The position numbers were made by a program, and so were the translations under genes. Below the pieces are notes generated by a model. That model had not been told where the DNA came from. It saw only the letters and a list, made by a program, of their open reading frames with translations, and did no database searches. A DNA stretch of 64,000 nt from Orbilia blumenaviensis (lineage: Eukaryota; Ascomycota; Orbiliomycetes; Orbiliales; Orbiliaceae), in the NCBI GenBank assembly GCA_036872755.1, contig JAVHNS010000004.1:2604001-2668000 (forward strand). The letters are read 5' to 3'. Positions 11,973 to 23,655 of this stretch are shown piece after piece (position 1 is the first letter of the stretch; each line of letters begins with the position of its first letter).

Positions 11973-14900
11973 ATGTCGTTAAGGTTAGCTCAAGTATCTA
12001 CCATCATGCATGCTAGGAGAATTTCTTCGAAGAGTCAATATTCCATTGGCAATCAAACACTGGCTTCAGTGACTGACAACCTGCCTGGGTCAAAGTGGTT
12101 CTAGCCGTCTCGAGAAGTCTATCGAAGATTTCAAGCTTAGTTTGAAACCAGAAGACTACCACACCCTGAAGAATTACCTCGATCCAAGCGCCGAAGATGT
12201 TACGACCTTTGTTAAGGACCTCGACGAGAGGCTTCAAGAGAAACAAAAGCGGAGGGCCATTCAATCACCCCAATTTACAGCCTTTTTGAGATCAATGCAG
12301 CAATTCTCTAGTATTGTAGATACATGTATCCAGTCAAACCCTGAGATCGCTGCCCTTATATGGGGTGGAATCAAGTTTGTGCTTCTTGTAAGAGACCACC
12401 TATTGATACATATACATCGCTTTGCTTCGTCGCAGCAGATTCTAATCCCGCAATGGGTATCGCACAGGCATTTTCGAATTACACGAAATATTTGGAAGAG
12501 ATTGCCAATATGTGTGAGAAGATGGGCTGCCTCTGTCCTCAGTTCAAGCGGTTTAGCAATCTTTTCCCGAGTCATAGAGAGCTGCAAGACGCGATCTGTG
12601 GCTTTTATGCAATCGTCGTCGATTTCTTTAGGGAAGCATTGCTATTTCTTTACAGCTCAGGTGTGTCAGGCGCCCCATCCACATAACTGTATATTGACTT
12701 TGAGAATCAGCTTGCTAACATGTGTAAATTTGTATTTCTTAGTCCTAAAGCAATTTGCGATTGCAGCCTTTCGACCATTCGAGGAAAAGTTTGGCAACAT
12801 TCTCAAAGCACTCGATTTGGCAAGGGAAACTATCGATAAGGAAATTACGCTTTCTTCGGAACAGGAACTCCATGTTGATAGGGTGAAGAATGCTCAACTA
12901 CGACTAGATGTCAGGGACCTCTGCCACTTCACCCGAGCGAATTACCAGTACTACCATGATGGCCGGGTACAGATAAGCGAAGAAGCAAGGCGATCTAAAA
13001 AGGAGCGAGTTTTACGAAACATCTCAAGATATCCCTACTATTCTGATTTCACAAACAACCTTCATAAACGAATCGAGAACAGCGGCCAGTGGATATACAA
13101 AACATTTGAGTACAAATCGTGGTTCAACAGCACCAAGTCGTCCGGCCTATGGTATTATGCCATACCAGGATTCGGGAAATCAGTCCTCACAGCTGGTGTA
13201 ATAGATAGCCTTCTGGAGCTATCAAGGTCGTCAAGGGTAAAACGGCAATATGTCGCATACTTCTTCTGTACTTATACGACAGCATCAAGCTTGCTTGCCA
13301 ACACAATTCTATTAAGCCTTCTACACCAGCTGTTTTACTATTCGCAAGACCTTCCTAAAAGCCTCGTGGAAGACTTAGAGGCCCGCTTTGAGGACAAAGT
13401 CAGTGCTAGTAGGGTAGCACTAACCGATATCCAACGTTTTTTAACGCAGATCATCGAAAAGAACCAATCTACCAATTATATAGTTGTAGATGGTCTAGAC
13501 GAATGCAACGATAAAGAACGTGGGACTATTCTTCGAACCCTAAGAAAGATACTAGAGGATGTTCCCCAGGGCGTCAAAATACTTATATCCAGCCGCGGTT
13601 CTCAGGATATCGTCCTAGCTTTACAAACGTTCCAGCAATTAGACCTCAGGTATTCCAACCAGGAGGACATTGAGGCATTCATATCGAAGGCCCTCCATGA
13701 TAAAGAGCTCGAAGGGCAGTTGCCAAAACTAACCCCAGAACTTCGGGTAAAAGTAACATCATTTTTGGTCGAGAATGCAAGGGGCCTCTTTATTTGGGTT
13801 GACCTTCAAATCGAAGAAATATGCAAAGAGGCCAGGCCAGAAGACATAGAAGCCGTTCTCCCGATTTTGCCTAGAGATCTTGATGAATTATATGATCGAA
13901 TCGTTTCTCGCATCGTACGACTACGGCGTTCCAAGGTAGCACGGGAAATATTCAAGTGGGTGGCATATGCGATACGTCCCCTGACCCTAGAAGAACTAAA
14001 AGAGGCGGCGTCTCTAGGTGACAAACAACTCTCCTCGTGGGCGGATTTGCACAAATTAGCAGACGTGGACGAATCAAAGTGGCTTCAAAATTGTGAAAAT
14101 CTGGTGGTGGTGAACCGGGTGGACCGGACGGTTCAATTCGCCCATTCCACAGTGAGGGACTTCTTAAAATCTGGGAAAAGCAGTGAGAGTTTATTCTCGA
14201 TAAAAGGTTTGACTCATGGTCACCTTGCAGAAGCTTGCGTACAGTACTACAAGTTCCCAGAAATCATCGGTGCTGGGTCACAGCAGCGAGGAACAGCTGT
14301 CTCGAAGAGGGCACTTGATTCTCTCATCATGGTTGCTAGCAACCCTTGTAACTACTCGCCAGAAAACAACAGCTCTTGGGCGGGTTGGATGACACAGAAA
14401 TTTTATGAGCTTACCCCGCGGCTCATTGGCCCGCCATTATATGCACCAACGTCCACTGCCCTTGTTAGAACAGGGGATTCAACGATAATCTCATCCCGGA
14501 ACGCAACTTTCAAATATATCCTTCGAGCGTATCCATTGCTCGAATACGCTACTAGTAGTTGGCTTCTACATTTTTTGGAATACAGTCAGCAAAGAGAGGC
14601 CGAAATGGATCCGCTTCGCCCTGATGAAATTTGTGGTATATCAACTCTCGCTTTACAGAGATTTCAATCGATTAGGTTCCCCTGGCAAACACACTTCAGG
14701 CCGGACTCTGTAACCTTCGAAGAGGGCCTATTCGAACTTCTTGACTGGATCCTTGAAAACGGACTCGATGGTATCTTTGAATTCCTTCGCCGTTGCAAAC
14801 TCCCGGCCAGTAGGATTGTCGGAATTGACGAACATGCGTTTCTGAAGTATTGGTTGCCTATAGATTATATGTCAGGAAGCCCTTCTGAAACAAGGTTCGA

Positions 14901-16065
14901 GAAGCTTTGTTACAAGAAGGATCTAGATGCGGTAGGGATGTGGGGCTCTGTCCTCGAGGCCGTTGAGTATGATGTGGATGAACCTGCGTTCCCGAGGTTC
15001 CCGGGAGGCAGGCTATCCAAGGAGCCAACTTATCTTTTAACCCATCTTCAGTACGCGTGTGAGCGTTCAGATCATATTCTTTTCGATACCTTGATGCGAA
15101 TTTTGAAGCAACTGTTCAAAGCGGTCGATAAGAGGGATCGTCAGTTTACCTTAACGTCAAGCGTACAAAAAACGTTTAGGTTTCTGCCATGCAAATACCT
15201 TGACCATACCAGTTACAGAAACATGGTCCGAAAATCAATTGAGCAGAATTCTGTTAAAATACTGGAAGCTCTTCACACAGACGAGTTTTATGACTTCGTA
15301 TCCCAGGTACCCCAGCGGGATAAGTTTGAATTCCTTTACCTCGCAACAGAGATCGGCAAGTCTGAGTGTTTTATGGTTTTAATACCACACCATAGGTTTG
15401 GACTTACTGCGTCGAATGATAACGGCTACAGCATTCTTCAGAGGGCAGCAATTATTGGGGATGTGGACATTGTCAATGTGTGCGTTCGCCAAAGTTCCGA
15501 TCTATCGTCACGAACCACAAAAAATATGTCCTCCCCATTCCAGCTTGCCGCCATTCATGATCATCTCCCTGTCATCAAGGCAATGATTCCATTCCTTCAC
15601 CCAACAAAAGCTAACGTCGATATGGTTGCACCACGCGGTTCGGATACGGCGCTCACATATGCAATCAAGAATAAAAACGTTGAGATGGCTCGGGTCTTAC
15701 TGGAAGCCGGGGCGGAAATTGGGATGAAGAAAACCACCACAAAACCTCTACCCGAATCACAAGGCTATGATATGGAAATACCATGGGATGCTAATTACCC
15801 TATGCTGCAGTTCTCAGCTACTCCTAGCGTGGAAATCCTGGATGTGTTCCTCCTTGACTGGAAGATTGATTTCCTTGAAAGCCTCCTCGTTCATGAAGGG
15901 CCAACTGATGCACTTATCCGCCAGAGTAAACGACTCGAGCTTCTTGATAATCCTGCACGGGTGGTGATCTCAAAGATTGCTTTAGAAGTTGAGGCTTTGG
16001 CGTTAGAAACGGGTAGCCGCATATGGATAGACTTTGCAAAGAAGATTAGCTCTTCGCTAGATTAA
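11973..16065 (+). CDS. STAND/NLR-like protein: helical N-domain, NACHT, ankyrin repeats
   Basis: Predicted signal-transduction ATPase of 1269 residues, the architecture of fungal NLR-like proteins tied to self/non-self recognition and programmed cell death. Exons are 11973-11983, 12105-12387, 12468-12660 and 12743-16065. The N-terminal helical part contains NPEIAALIWGGIKFVLL, the hallmark of the DUF7708-like domain that precedes NACHT in many fungi. Walker A is AIPGFGKS (about 302-309; the first Gly of the usual GxPGxGKS is Ala). Walker B is YIVVDGLDEC (about 407-416). A winged-helix-like segment follows (FKWVAYAIRPLTLEELKEA). The C-terminus holds degenerate ankyrin repeats from about residue 1054 (NGYSILQRAAIIGDVDIV; TALTYAIKNKNVEMARVLL). 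The 11-nt first exon is the least certain part; it gives a coherent start (MSLSRLEKSIEDF). Confidence 0.85.
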
Positions 16066-16695
16066 CCTACGATAATAGCCCCGTCCACTACATTGATAAT
16101 ATCTTGTCTAACATTTGGGGTGGAATTCGTATATAAAAAGTTCAGCATTAATGTGCCCATTCGACTAGCATGGACCTGATTAATATTCCGTCAATAGCTT
16201 TCTATGCAGTTCGGATTATGTGATAATAGAGTTAGGGGTGAAATTTACGGCGCAGGAATCAACTATTTTTAAGGTTTAGCAACCCTTTAACTTATCAAAT
16301 GTATATATGCCAAGTTTTGAATTTGGTTTTACGTCATCAAACTAAATCCGAGGGCCGAAGCATATCCGTATACTACCTAGTAGATGGGTCATTTTCGAAG
16401 AGTAAGACCTACTTAAAACTACGGACAGAATAAAGTCTCGGCTTAAAGAACGCCGATTTAACTTAGAAGAGCCGATTCCATAAATTACGAAGAAGACATT
16501 ATCAATAGCTAGTAAGTATTTGTAGGGAATTGGCCAAGCAAAGCCGGAGGAGGAAGATTAAGGGTGGGGAAACTCCGCGCGACACAGCATCTGGTATCTA
16601 TTACGATGAGTTCTCTCTACTTTGACGGTAATTTTCCTATTTTGGTTCGGGCTGGATGTTAGAATTTCTAGTCTTTTCAATCTCAATGTGAAGGG
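16066..16695. other. Intergenic region between convergent genes
   Basis: About 630 bp between the STAND gene and the BAR gene, AT-rich with no supported coding frame. A short extra 3' exon of the BAR gene could lie here, because GTAACT follows its last Glu codon before the stop; I cannot confirm that. Confidence 0.45.
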
Positions 16696-18194
16696 TTAAG
16701 TTACCTCCTGCTCCCTCTGAAGCCCATTAATAGTCTCGGTGACGTCCTGAAGAGCATCTACGGCAGACTGGTGATATTCGAGCTGTGCATGAACCATAGC
16801 AGACAAACCCCTCAAAGGCTCTGGTGTGTTCAATAGATCGCTCATACTGCGCACTGCATGTTCCATTGCAGTAATAAATCTATCTTCCAATGTCTCGATT
16901 TCGTGTCTTAGCTGTTCATCAGCGGCGGCTTCATCAGCAGGATTCTTCTTAAAGATGCTGCCAATTCCAGGCCCGCCGCCGCCCTGCTCCCGCTGCCTTA
17001 ACCTGGTCTTAGCAGCGTCAAGTAACAACCTCGAGTTTTCGACATCCTGGCGATATTTGGCGACATTTTTAAAGGGCACGTTAAGATTAGTGGTCCAAGG
17101 TTGAACTAGATTACCAACGATAGCTTTGTCCATAGTCAAACGGGCCTGGCCGATCTGGCGGGATGCCGTTGACAGTTTCTCAAGCCCCGACGCAAGCGGA
17201 TCTGAAGCTGGGAGGAGTTGGGAAGATGCGCTGGCCGCCCGGGATATGGCATGGGCAAATGTCTTCGGTTCGGTGGGAGCTTGTGTCGGGGATACGAGTG
17301 CTTGTTGAGCCTCGGCTGGGGTGGCAGCATTGGAAAGGGCCTGGATCCTGCCAGTGACATTGCGGGAGAGGTCGGTAATAGATTCACGCTTCGAGAAACA
17401 TCAGCTTCACATATCCGACTCAGAAGTCTGGGTTCGCGTTACATACCAGATTTGGTGGGTAATCGTATGGCTAGTGCGTATAGCGACTTCAGTCAGAATT
17501 CGACCCATTGCCAGACTTCCTTGTTCACTCACCTCATTCCCAAATTGCGTGCTTCGTAATTTTTGGAATTAGCTCCTCGTTCTAGAAATTAGAGAATATG
17601 GACGGGGATGATGAAAGGGTACTCACGTCACACTCAACATTCGTTGATGCACTTTGTGGAGTGCATCGACGCGGGCCTCCAATTCGCGGTAGTCTGCCGG
17701 AAGCTGGGTCTTTTCGACCGTATCCCCGTTCCATTTGAGGAAGATGTCAGCTTCGGCCAGTCGAATCTTGAGAACAACGGCTCCACGCCCACACCACGGG
17801 CAGGTCATTTTCAACATTCAATTCATTCTCCTCAAAAGCTTCAAATCATCGACGTAACTTGAAGGTACACACAAGAAGGCACGTGAAAAGTACACTAACA
17901 ACGCAGGAACACAAGGAACAGATGGAATTTTCTTGCACATGCACATTATGGGATCGAGAGCAATCGTAATAAATTTTGGCTATAACTACGAACCTCTGCA
18001 AGCAGGAATTTGGGGGCGTAGAGGTGGGAGAGACGCTGCACTTGACTAGAGAAGGCGGAGGAAGCTTGACTGACCTTATCATCTGCTTGGCCCAGCTGTT
18101 CCTTCACGAACTGCGAGGTTCGAGTCGCGAAAGGGGTGAAGCTGGTGTTGAAGGTGTTGCTGACAGTCTTGCCAAAGCCTTGGAGTGTATCCAT
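16696..18194 (-). CDS. BAR-domain protein (Gvp36-like)
   Basis: Membrane-curvature BAR protein of about 312 residues, like the fungal Gvp36/BAR family linked to endocytosis, vacuole and Golgi vesicle traffic. Exons are 18194-18075, 17709-17627, 17551-17533 (19 nt), 17470-17447 (24 nt) and 17388-16696. Splicing gives FVKEQLGQADDK joined to TQLPADYRELEARVDALHKV, then TTQFGNE, PYDYPPNL and RESITDLSRNVTG, all family-typical and in frame. The C-terminal half is long amphipathic helices (NVAKYRQDVENSRLLLDAAK; DRFITAMEHAVRSMSDLL). Intron 1 is long for this genome (365 bp). A minor extra 3' exon is possible because a GTAACT donor-like word overlaps the stop region. It probably acts as a cytosolic homodimer on membranes. 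Confidence 0.87.
17447..17551 (-). other. Two consecutive micro-exons (19 and 24 nt) of the BAR gene
   Basis: Micro-exon 17551-17533 encodes T-Q-F-G-N-E after completing a split Thr codon. Micro-exon 17470-17447 encodes PYDYPPNL. The introns around them are 75, 62 and 58 bp, each with good donors (GTGAGT, GTGAGT, GTATGT) and branch-like CTAAT, CTGAC or CTGAT words. Skipping both would remove the YDYP motif and shift the frame. Confidence 0.75.
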
Positions 18195-19613
18195 CTTGAA
18201 CGCGGTAGGTTTCTAGAGGTAAAACAAAAAAGAATTCTGGTAATTTCCTGGTCGGAGATGGGTATAAAGAGATGGTATGGAATGTCGCAAGTCGGTAGTG
18301 GGTGAGAGGAAATAGCCAAAGGTGGTGTGGTCAATAGTGGGGCTGATGCTCCTCCAACGTTACAGTCTAGAGGCCCCAGCTAGCTTTACACGCAAGCCCA
18401 TGTCAGCGACTTGAAAGCTCCAGCATCGAGTTCGTTGATTTGGGGGATGTGAAAATGTAGAAATATGCATACCTAGATATTTAAAAGGCTGCTATATTGA
18501 TGTTCTTTTCGACTGATATCGGGAGTCTGATGCTTCACAAGACTATTTTTGGGTCCAGCTGGTCTTGTAGTTAAGCTTCTGAATATAGGCACAGATCTTA
18601 TCTTCGATAGATCTGATAAGATATGAAAATACAACCTTATCAACACAGAGTACCTCCCAATATGAGATGAATGATCCTAGAACAGTCTCCCGGCATCTTT
18701 AGGGAGGAGCAGAGAAAGAAAATAAAATAATAAAGTAGAAGTAAAAAAGAACGATACAGTTGGATGAAAGAAGGGCTAGATCTTCTGTAGGCGTAGATAT
18801 CCAGACAAATTAAGGTTCTTGAATCTCTACTCAGTACCCATCATATGGCTTACTGCTTCAATTGACTAAGTACCACGACAATATTGTGTCATTCTGTTTG
18901 GCGGCACCGATCACGATTCTAGGATTGCCGAAGAATCGAAGGATTTATCGTCATATTAAATATGTATACTTCTCAAACAATCGCTTCCTACAAATGTATA
19001 TATAAGGAGGTCTTTTGAGAAAGCGGGGAATCTGAAGACACGAATTCCAAATGTAGGAGGTTGGCCGGATACGCGCACGAAATCTGCCTGAGACTAGAAG
19101 GCCAGTCCCTACACCTATATAGTTCTCGATTCTCCGAGGACAACTTAACATCGAGAGCGCTGGCCTGGTTAAATTATTGCCTCGGTTCTTTGATCTGTGT
19201 AAGTTTTCCGTCTACGGTGGGTTGTTGTGGAGGTACTGCTATGGCTTAGCATTAAAATACACATCATGAGCAAAGACGCCCTATTTGTGCCATGGAGCCC
19301 CGTCGCTCGCTCGAAAGTTATAAGATGGCCGTATGAAATTTTCATTTTTGTGTACACCTTGACCCCGCAGTACTAGGTATGAGAACATTAGTCTTGGTGA
19401 CGGTTCCTGTGTCCGGGGGGGAAAGTTCACAGTCTCGAGAAGCAATAATCCACCTGACACTAACGTTATAGACTAAAAGAATATAATGGTTTCCGAAAAA
19501 GTGATTAAATACCCCCAAGAATTTTTTTGGAAAATGAATTCGTATACAATGGTCAAGAGTAAGTAAAGTGCGAACTGAGTTTTTAGGCTACCAGATGCCC
19601 GACCACGTCTTTA
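18195..19613. other. Intergenic region without a supported gene
   Basis: About 1.4 kb upstream of the BAR gene and downstream of the AMP-binding gene. The frames are under 80 codons and unrecognised. It is AT-rich, with an A/G-rich tract around 18710-18750 (GAAAGAAAATAAAATAATAAAG) typical of promoter or UTR sequence. Confidence 0.45.
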
Positions 19614-21377
19614 TTAAGCTTTTGAACCCATTGACAAACACCCATCGCTTCTCCACCTTCCAATTATTCCTGTAGCATACTCACCAGAGCTGGTAACAGA
19701 TGGCCCAGCGATCACAATCTCGCCCATAGGGCCATCTGTGTGATCTACTGTGTACCCACCCGCATCCCTCAACTTAACCTCGATACAACTCAGAGGCGCG
19801 CCTAAATGTGAATCTTTGAACGTTTTGGTGTCTTCACCAGGCCTGTAATCAAATGACATGGTTTGTGTGATAGCCCCGGCAGCTGCCGGAGGGTACGTGA
19901 GCGCATACACAACTTTGCTAAAGAATATGGCCCTCAGGTCATTAAGCATATTGCAGCTGATTGGCGTTGTACCTTCTGCCGGGTTCTCAGCTACATAAAT
20001 AAGCCTTAGACTTTTACCTAGATTTGGGCGATCGTAGTCGTTAAACCTCGCGAAGGCGGAGTGTCGGGGAACCTGCCCATAGCGTGTGAGTTTCCGAAGC
20101 TGGTATATATGCATCCATTCGTGGAAAAGTTCAACTTGTGCTGCTTTCGAGAGGCGGCCAATTGCAGAAAGAGAATCCGCTGGAACAACGATAATAGATG
20201 GTACGGCATTTGCACAAGAGGATTGGAGACTGCCAGATGGCGGAGTCACAGCGTTGATAATGATAGTGCATCCCGAAAGCATGGCCGTGTAGGTAATGAT
20301 TCGGCAAAACTGATCCGCAAGAGTAGCCGCCGGAGTAAACACGTCGATAGATTGAAATTGATCCTTGGGAGCTGGGGCGGTAGCCTGTGCGGATACGGCA
20401 GCAACGATATTGACATGGCTATAGGAAACCGCCACATTCTTCTGAAGCTTGACATCTTTCGAAAAAACAACCATATGAGGCAACGACTCATCAATTTTCT
20501 CCGGTCGCGGGGTTTTATGGCCATTGGCGGCAATATCGTGCCATTCCTTCAATGTCACTTTAGCGTCTGGATCAGCAGCAAAATCAAGGTGTCTACTTCC
20601 TTCCTCCACAACGAGAATAACATGTTTCAATAAAGTGGCAACATTTAAGTCGTTGATATCGAGAGATGCAGCTGGCATGATTAATATCTCGGCATTTGTC
20701 ATTCGAAGTTTGTCCGCGATAACCTCAGGCTCGGCTGGATACTCTATTGGGACGAAAGTGAAGTCATAGAAAGCGCAGGCTTTTTCAAGTTAGTTTGATC
20801 CCTCATGAGAAAGGTATTTCTTAGACTAGATGCTTACTGAACCCAGCAACCAGGTTTTCAACCGAGTTTGGAAGATACACTGCAACAACTTTTCTTCCCT
20901 CAATAGTTGGCAGTCCGGAGATATAGTGGCCCAAGGTGTCAATTTCGGCATCCAGTGTATCTAGATAGATTGTTAACGTTAGTATTGTATAACCTGCCAG
21001 CACAATGGGCCAGCCCTGCATTCATCATGGTGAGTATAATAATTACCAATACTATGAACGACCTTATCATTGCCTAGAATAGTATGGAGTTGACCGATTT
21101 TTTGCATAAAGACCCGCCATATATCCCTCACATCTCCGTTCCTCTTAGAATAGCCTTCCTGGATGCCGAGTCCTTGTCGAAGTGGAAACCCAACTGGCGT
21201 CTCACGCGACCTATGAACCGCAGATTCATTTTTTTGTCGCGTTGGACCGACGGAGGACTGCTGGAGTAGCGCCATAGGAGGTCCATCGGGTTCCCCGTCA
21301 AGAAAAACTGGGACGAAAATGAGGCCGGCCACAACGGCCAATAACGTATATGTCACGTAGCTGATGTCGGAAGACAT
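19614..21377 (-). CDS. Membrane-anchored AMP-binding-fold protein (degenerate acyl-CoA synthetase-like)
   Basis: Protein of 539 residues with an adenylate-forming (ANL) fold and an N-terminal transmembrane segment (YTLLAVVAGLIFVPVFLDG). Exons are 21377-21047, 20960-20838 and 20779-19614; introns are 86 and 58 bp, each with an ACTAAC branch. Recognisable parts are an LGHYISGLPTIEG motif, VAVYLPNSVENLVAGF, then FVPIEYP and a long ANL-like central domain ending near GIIGRWRSDG. The usual Thr/Ser/Gly-rich ATP loop is not visible; the corresponding place reads VFSKDVKLQKNVAVSYSH. The chain also stops at the hinge, so the C-terminal subdomain with the catalytic Lys seems to be absent. A conserved fungal pseudo-enzyme or scaffold is more likely than an active ligase. 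It sits at a membrane, probably ER or mitochondrial. Confidence 0.82.
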
Positions 21378-21971
21378 GGCGGAGACAACCCTCGATTTTC
21401 AGCTTCTTGATATTTGTCGCACGTGTATTTCGATATCGATATATCGTTAATTACCCGGTGGGGTTCCGTTAAAGTGTGGTTGAAAACCAATGATTGCCCC
21501 ACATCTATGGGTGCTGTTGTGTAATTGATTTTCGCGATTATAATGTATGAATAAGAAAGTTGTTCACTATGACGCCAACCCGGCGAGCCTTATCAATCTA
21601 GTGAATGTCAGAGTAAGCGGGGACGAACAAGGCCTGGAAGCCTACCGGGGTCTGGAGTTGATCCAACGCCGCAACACAGATGTTGAAACTAGACGCTTGC
21701 GGCTAACGTTGGTACTATGGTTGTCGAATCTCGAAAATTACATTATATAAGCATATATCAAGTAATATTAAGCTGATTAGCGACAAGTAATGATGCTTTA
21801 GGTATTTGTGTTTATGAGGTGCCCATTAGAGACACAGCCGTGTCAATGTAATCAAGGGTCTATCATAATATAGCTATATAGGGATCATTCGAAAATATTA
21901 ATGTCATTAGGTAAATATGGAGATGAATTGACGTCGAAATTCAGTAGAACAAAAAAAAAATATGTATAAAA
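21378..21971. other. Intergenic region upstream of the AMP-binding gene
   Basis: About 600 bp between two minus-strand genes. A 67-codon plus-strand frame (21547-21750) is open but unrecognised. A 10-A run occurs near 21951. The stretch close to 21377 presumably contains the promoter of the AMP-binding gene. Confidence 0.45.
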
Positions 21972-23346
21972 TCAAACACTTATCTGACTCCTATTGGCGC
22001 TGTGGCTCATTTTACTGTTATCGTCTTTGTAATCACTGTCATCTTGCATCTGAAGAATGAGCTCTGTGTCATCTTCTTCCCTATGGATCTCAATAGTTTG
22101 TGAGACAGCATGGGAAACTTTGATACCCTTCATTTTGATAGATTCAGTATGCATGTTCCCCGCCCCTCCAGCGATATGAGTAGTCGTATGTGACTGGAGT
22201 TGAGACTTTCCACCACTTGTAATTTGTCTGATAGTGGAGCTCGTATTCCTATAAACAGACTTTAGCATAGGGAGGAGAGCAGGCACACATGCAGCAACGA
22301 TGGCACTTGTATACTCTAGAGCCTCTGCAACAACTGCACCAAATATACTTCCTACACGAATCGTTAGTCGCGTCTAGATCAATAGCTGAAGCTCATAATC
22401 TACTTACTCGTGAGGTCACCGTGCAAGAATTCATGATACAATGCTAGCTTGAGGATGGAAGCAGCACAAGCAATAAGTCCAAGCGTGAATATACCAGTAA
22501 TCGCAATCTTTTTCCTTGTCGAAAAGTTTTTTATGTCCCAGATATGCTTTAATGGAAGCGCAAAAATAATTATATCAAGAAGTGTCCGTATTGCGCCAAC
22601 AATATAGCTACCAGTAGCACCATTTGTGCATTTGGTATTCGGATCGGCCCTTAACTCGAGGCTCCAAAAGGCATTGAATGGCTTACACGTAACAGCTTGG
22701 GCTGCCAGGGAAATCGGGCAAAAGAGGATGACAAAAACGATCAAGAAGTATACTACTCGTCTCATATTTGTCTGCATCGAGTCAAAAATTCTGCGATATA
22801 GGACTAACACGGACACTTTGACGGCGGTATTTGCGATAGCGAAGGTCGTGAAATTGACGATAAAGAGCTTCAAACATTCGTCGAACTGTTTGATTGTAAG
22901 ATCGTAGGTAAACCGCCCAAATCCAGCGTATAAGAAGGCATAAAGATTGACTGCGGCGTAGACAATGCAAGAAACCTATGATAAGATGACAATTAGATCC
23001 CATTTTAAGATTTGAACCTATGAAGCCATGACTACGACCATACCGTCGCTAAGAGAACCAGCCAGTCGTCTAGTAGTGGCCCACTTTGTGCTCCATATTT
23101 GAACCGCGAGTAGAACCTCAAAGATATCGACGATATCAGCCAGAACATAACTATTATAGTCAAGATAATTGCTTGTCTATCCATGGTTGGCGGCACGTAG
23201 TCTGGGGAATAGAGCTCTGATATCTGCTCATCCGTTAAAGTTGGACCTGTCGAACCTGTCATATTCGCTATCGTCCCAAGTAATTTGAACATGGCCGTTC
23301 GCTCTTCTGTCGTTGGTTTCGGGACATGGCTCGGAAATTGTCCCAT
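21972..23346 (-). CDS. Second fungal rhodopsin-like 7TM protein
   Basis: Seven-helix protein of 416 residues in the same fungal rhodopsin-domain family as the gene at 7282. Exons are 23346-23044, 22975-22408 and 22351-21972; introns are 68 and 56 bp, the second with a GACTAAC branch. The extracellular N-tail has about 70 residues, followed by TM1 (AIILTIIVMFWLISSISLRF), the family DDWLVLLAT motif completed across intron 1, CLKLFIVNFTTF, YRRIF, and CKPFNAFWSLEL with a nearby loop cysteine. The cytoplasmic tail contains an acidic patch (HREEDDTELILQMQDDSDYKDDN). The ATG at 23346 is used because the longer open frame upstream has no ATG. Function is unknown; possible environmental sensing is inferred from the PTH11-like group. 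Confidence 0.87.
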
Positions 23347-23627
23347 TGTAACAACAACTTCCCTTCTAGTATATGTGTATATTCCTGGGACACTTTCTAG
23401 TAAAAAACCAGCTCCCAACGTGGTTCAAGTATGTATCTCCGAAAAATAAACAAAAATATGAGTGGAAGAAAAAAGAAAAAGAAAAAGAAATAGGTTATGA
23501 AGAGTCAACAACTTAGGCACTTCGTGGATCCAGCGCTGGTCGAAATGTGTTGTAGAAGGTTATAATAGTACGAAAGTTTGAGGACTTGTTTACTGAGGCT
23601 CAAGAACGTACACCTGCATCTGGAACC

Positions 23628-23655
23628 AAAAAAAAAAAAAAAAAAAAAAAAAAAA
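23628..23655 (+). repeat. Poly(A) mononucleotide tract (28 A)
   Basis: An uninterrupted run of 28 A residues, about 280 bp upstream of the second 7TM gene. It could be a simple replication-slippage repeat or the tail of an old retroposed copy; no target-site duplication was visible around it. Confidence 0.95.

Noticed and set aside
12142..16065. A single uninterrupted 1307-codon reading of the STAND gene
   Set aside because: It has no ATG at its start. The segments 12388-12467 and 12661-12742 read as non-homologous sequence, whereas splicing gives family-typical sequence. The spliced model is preferred.
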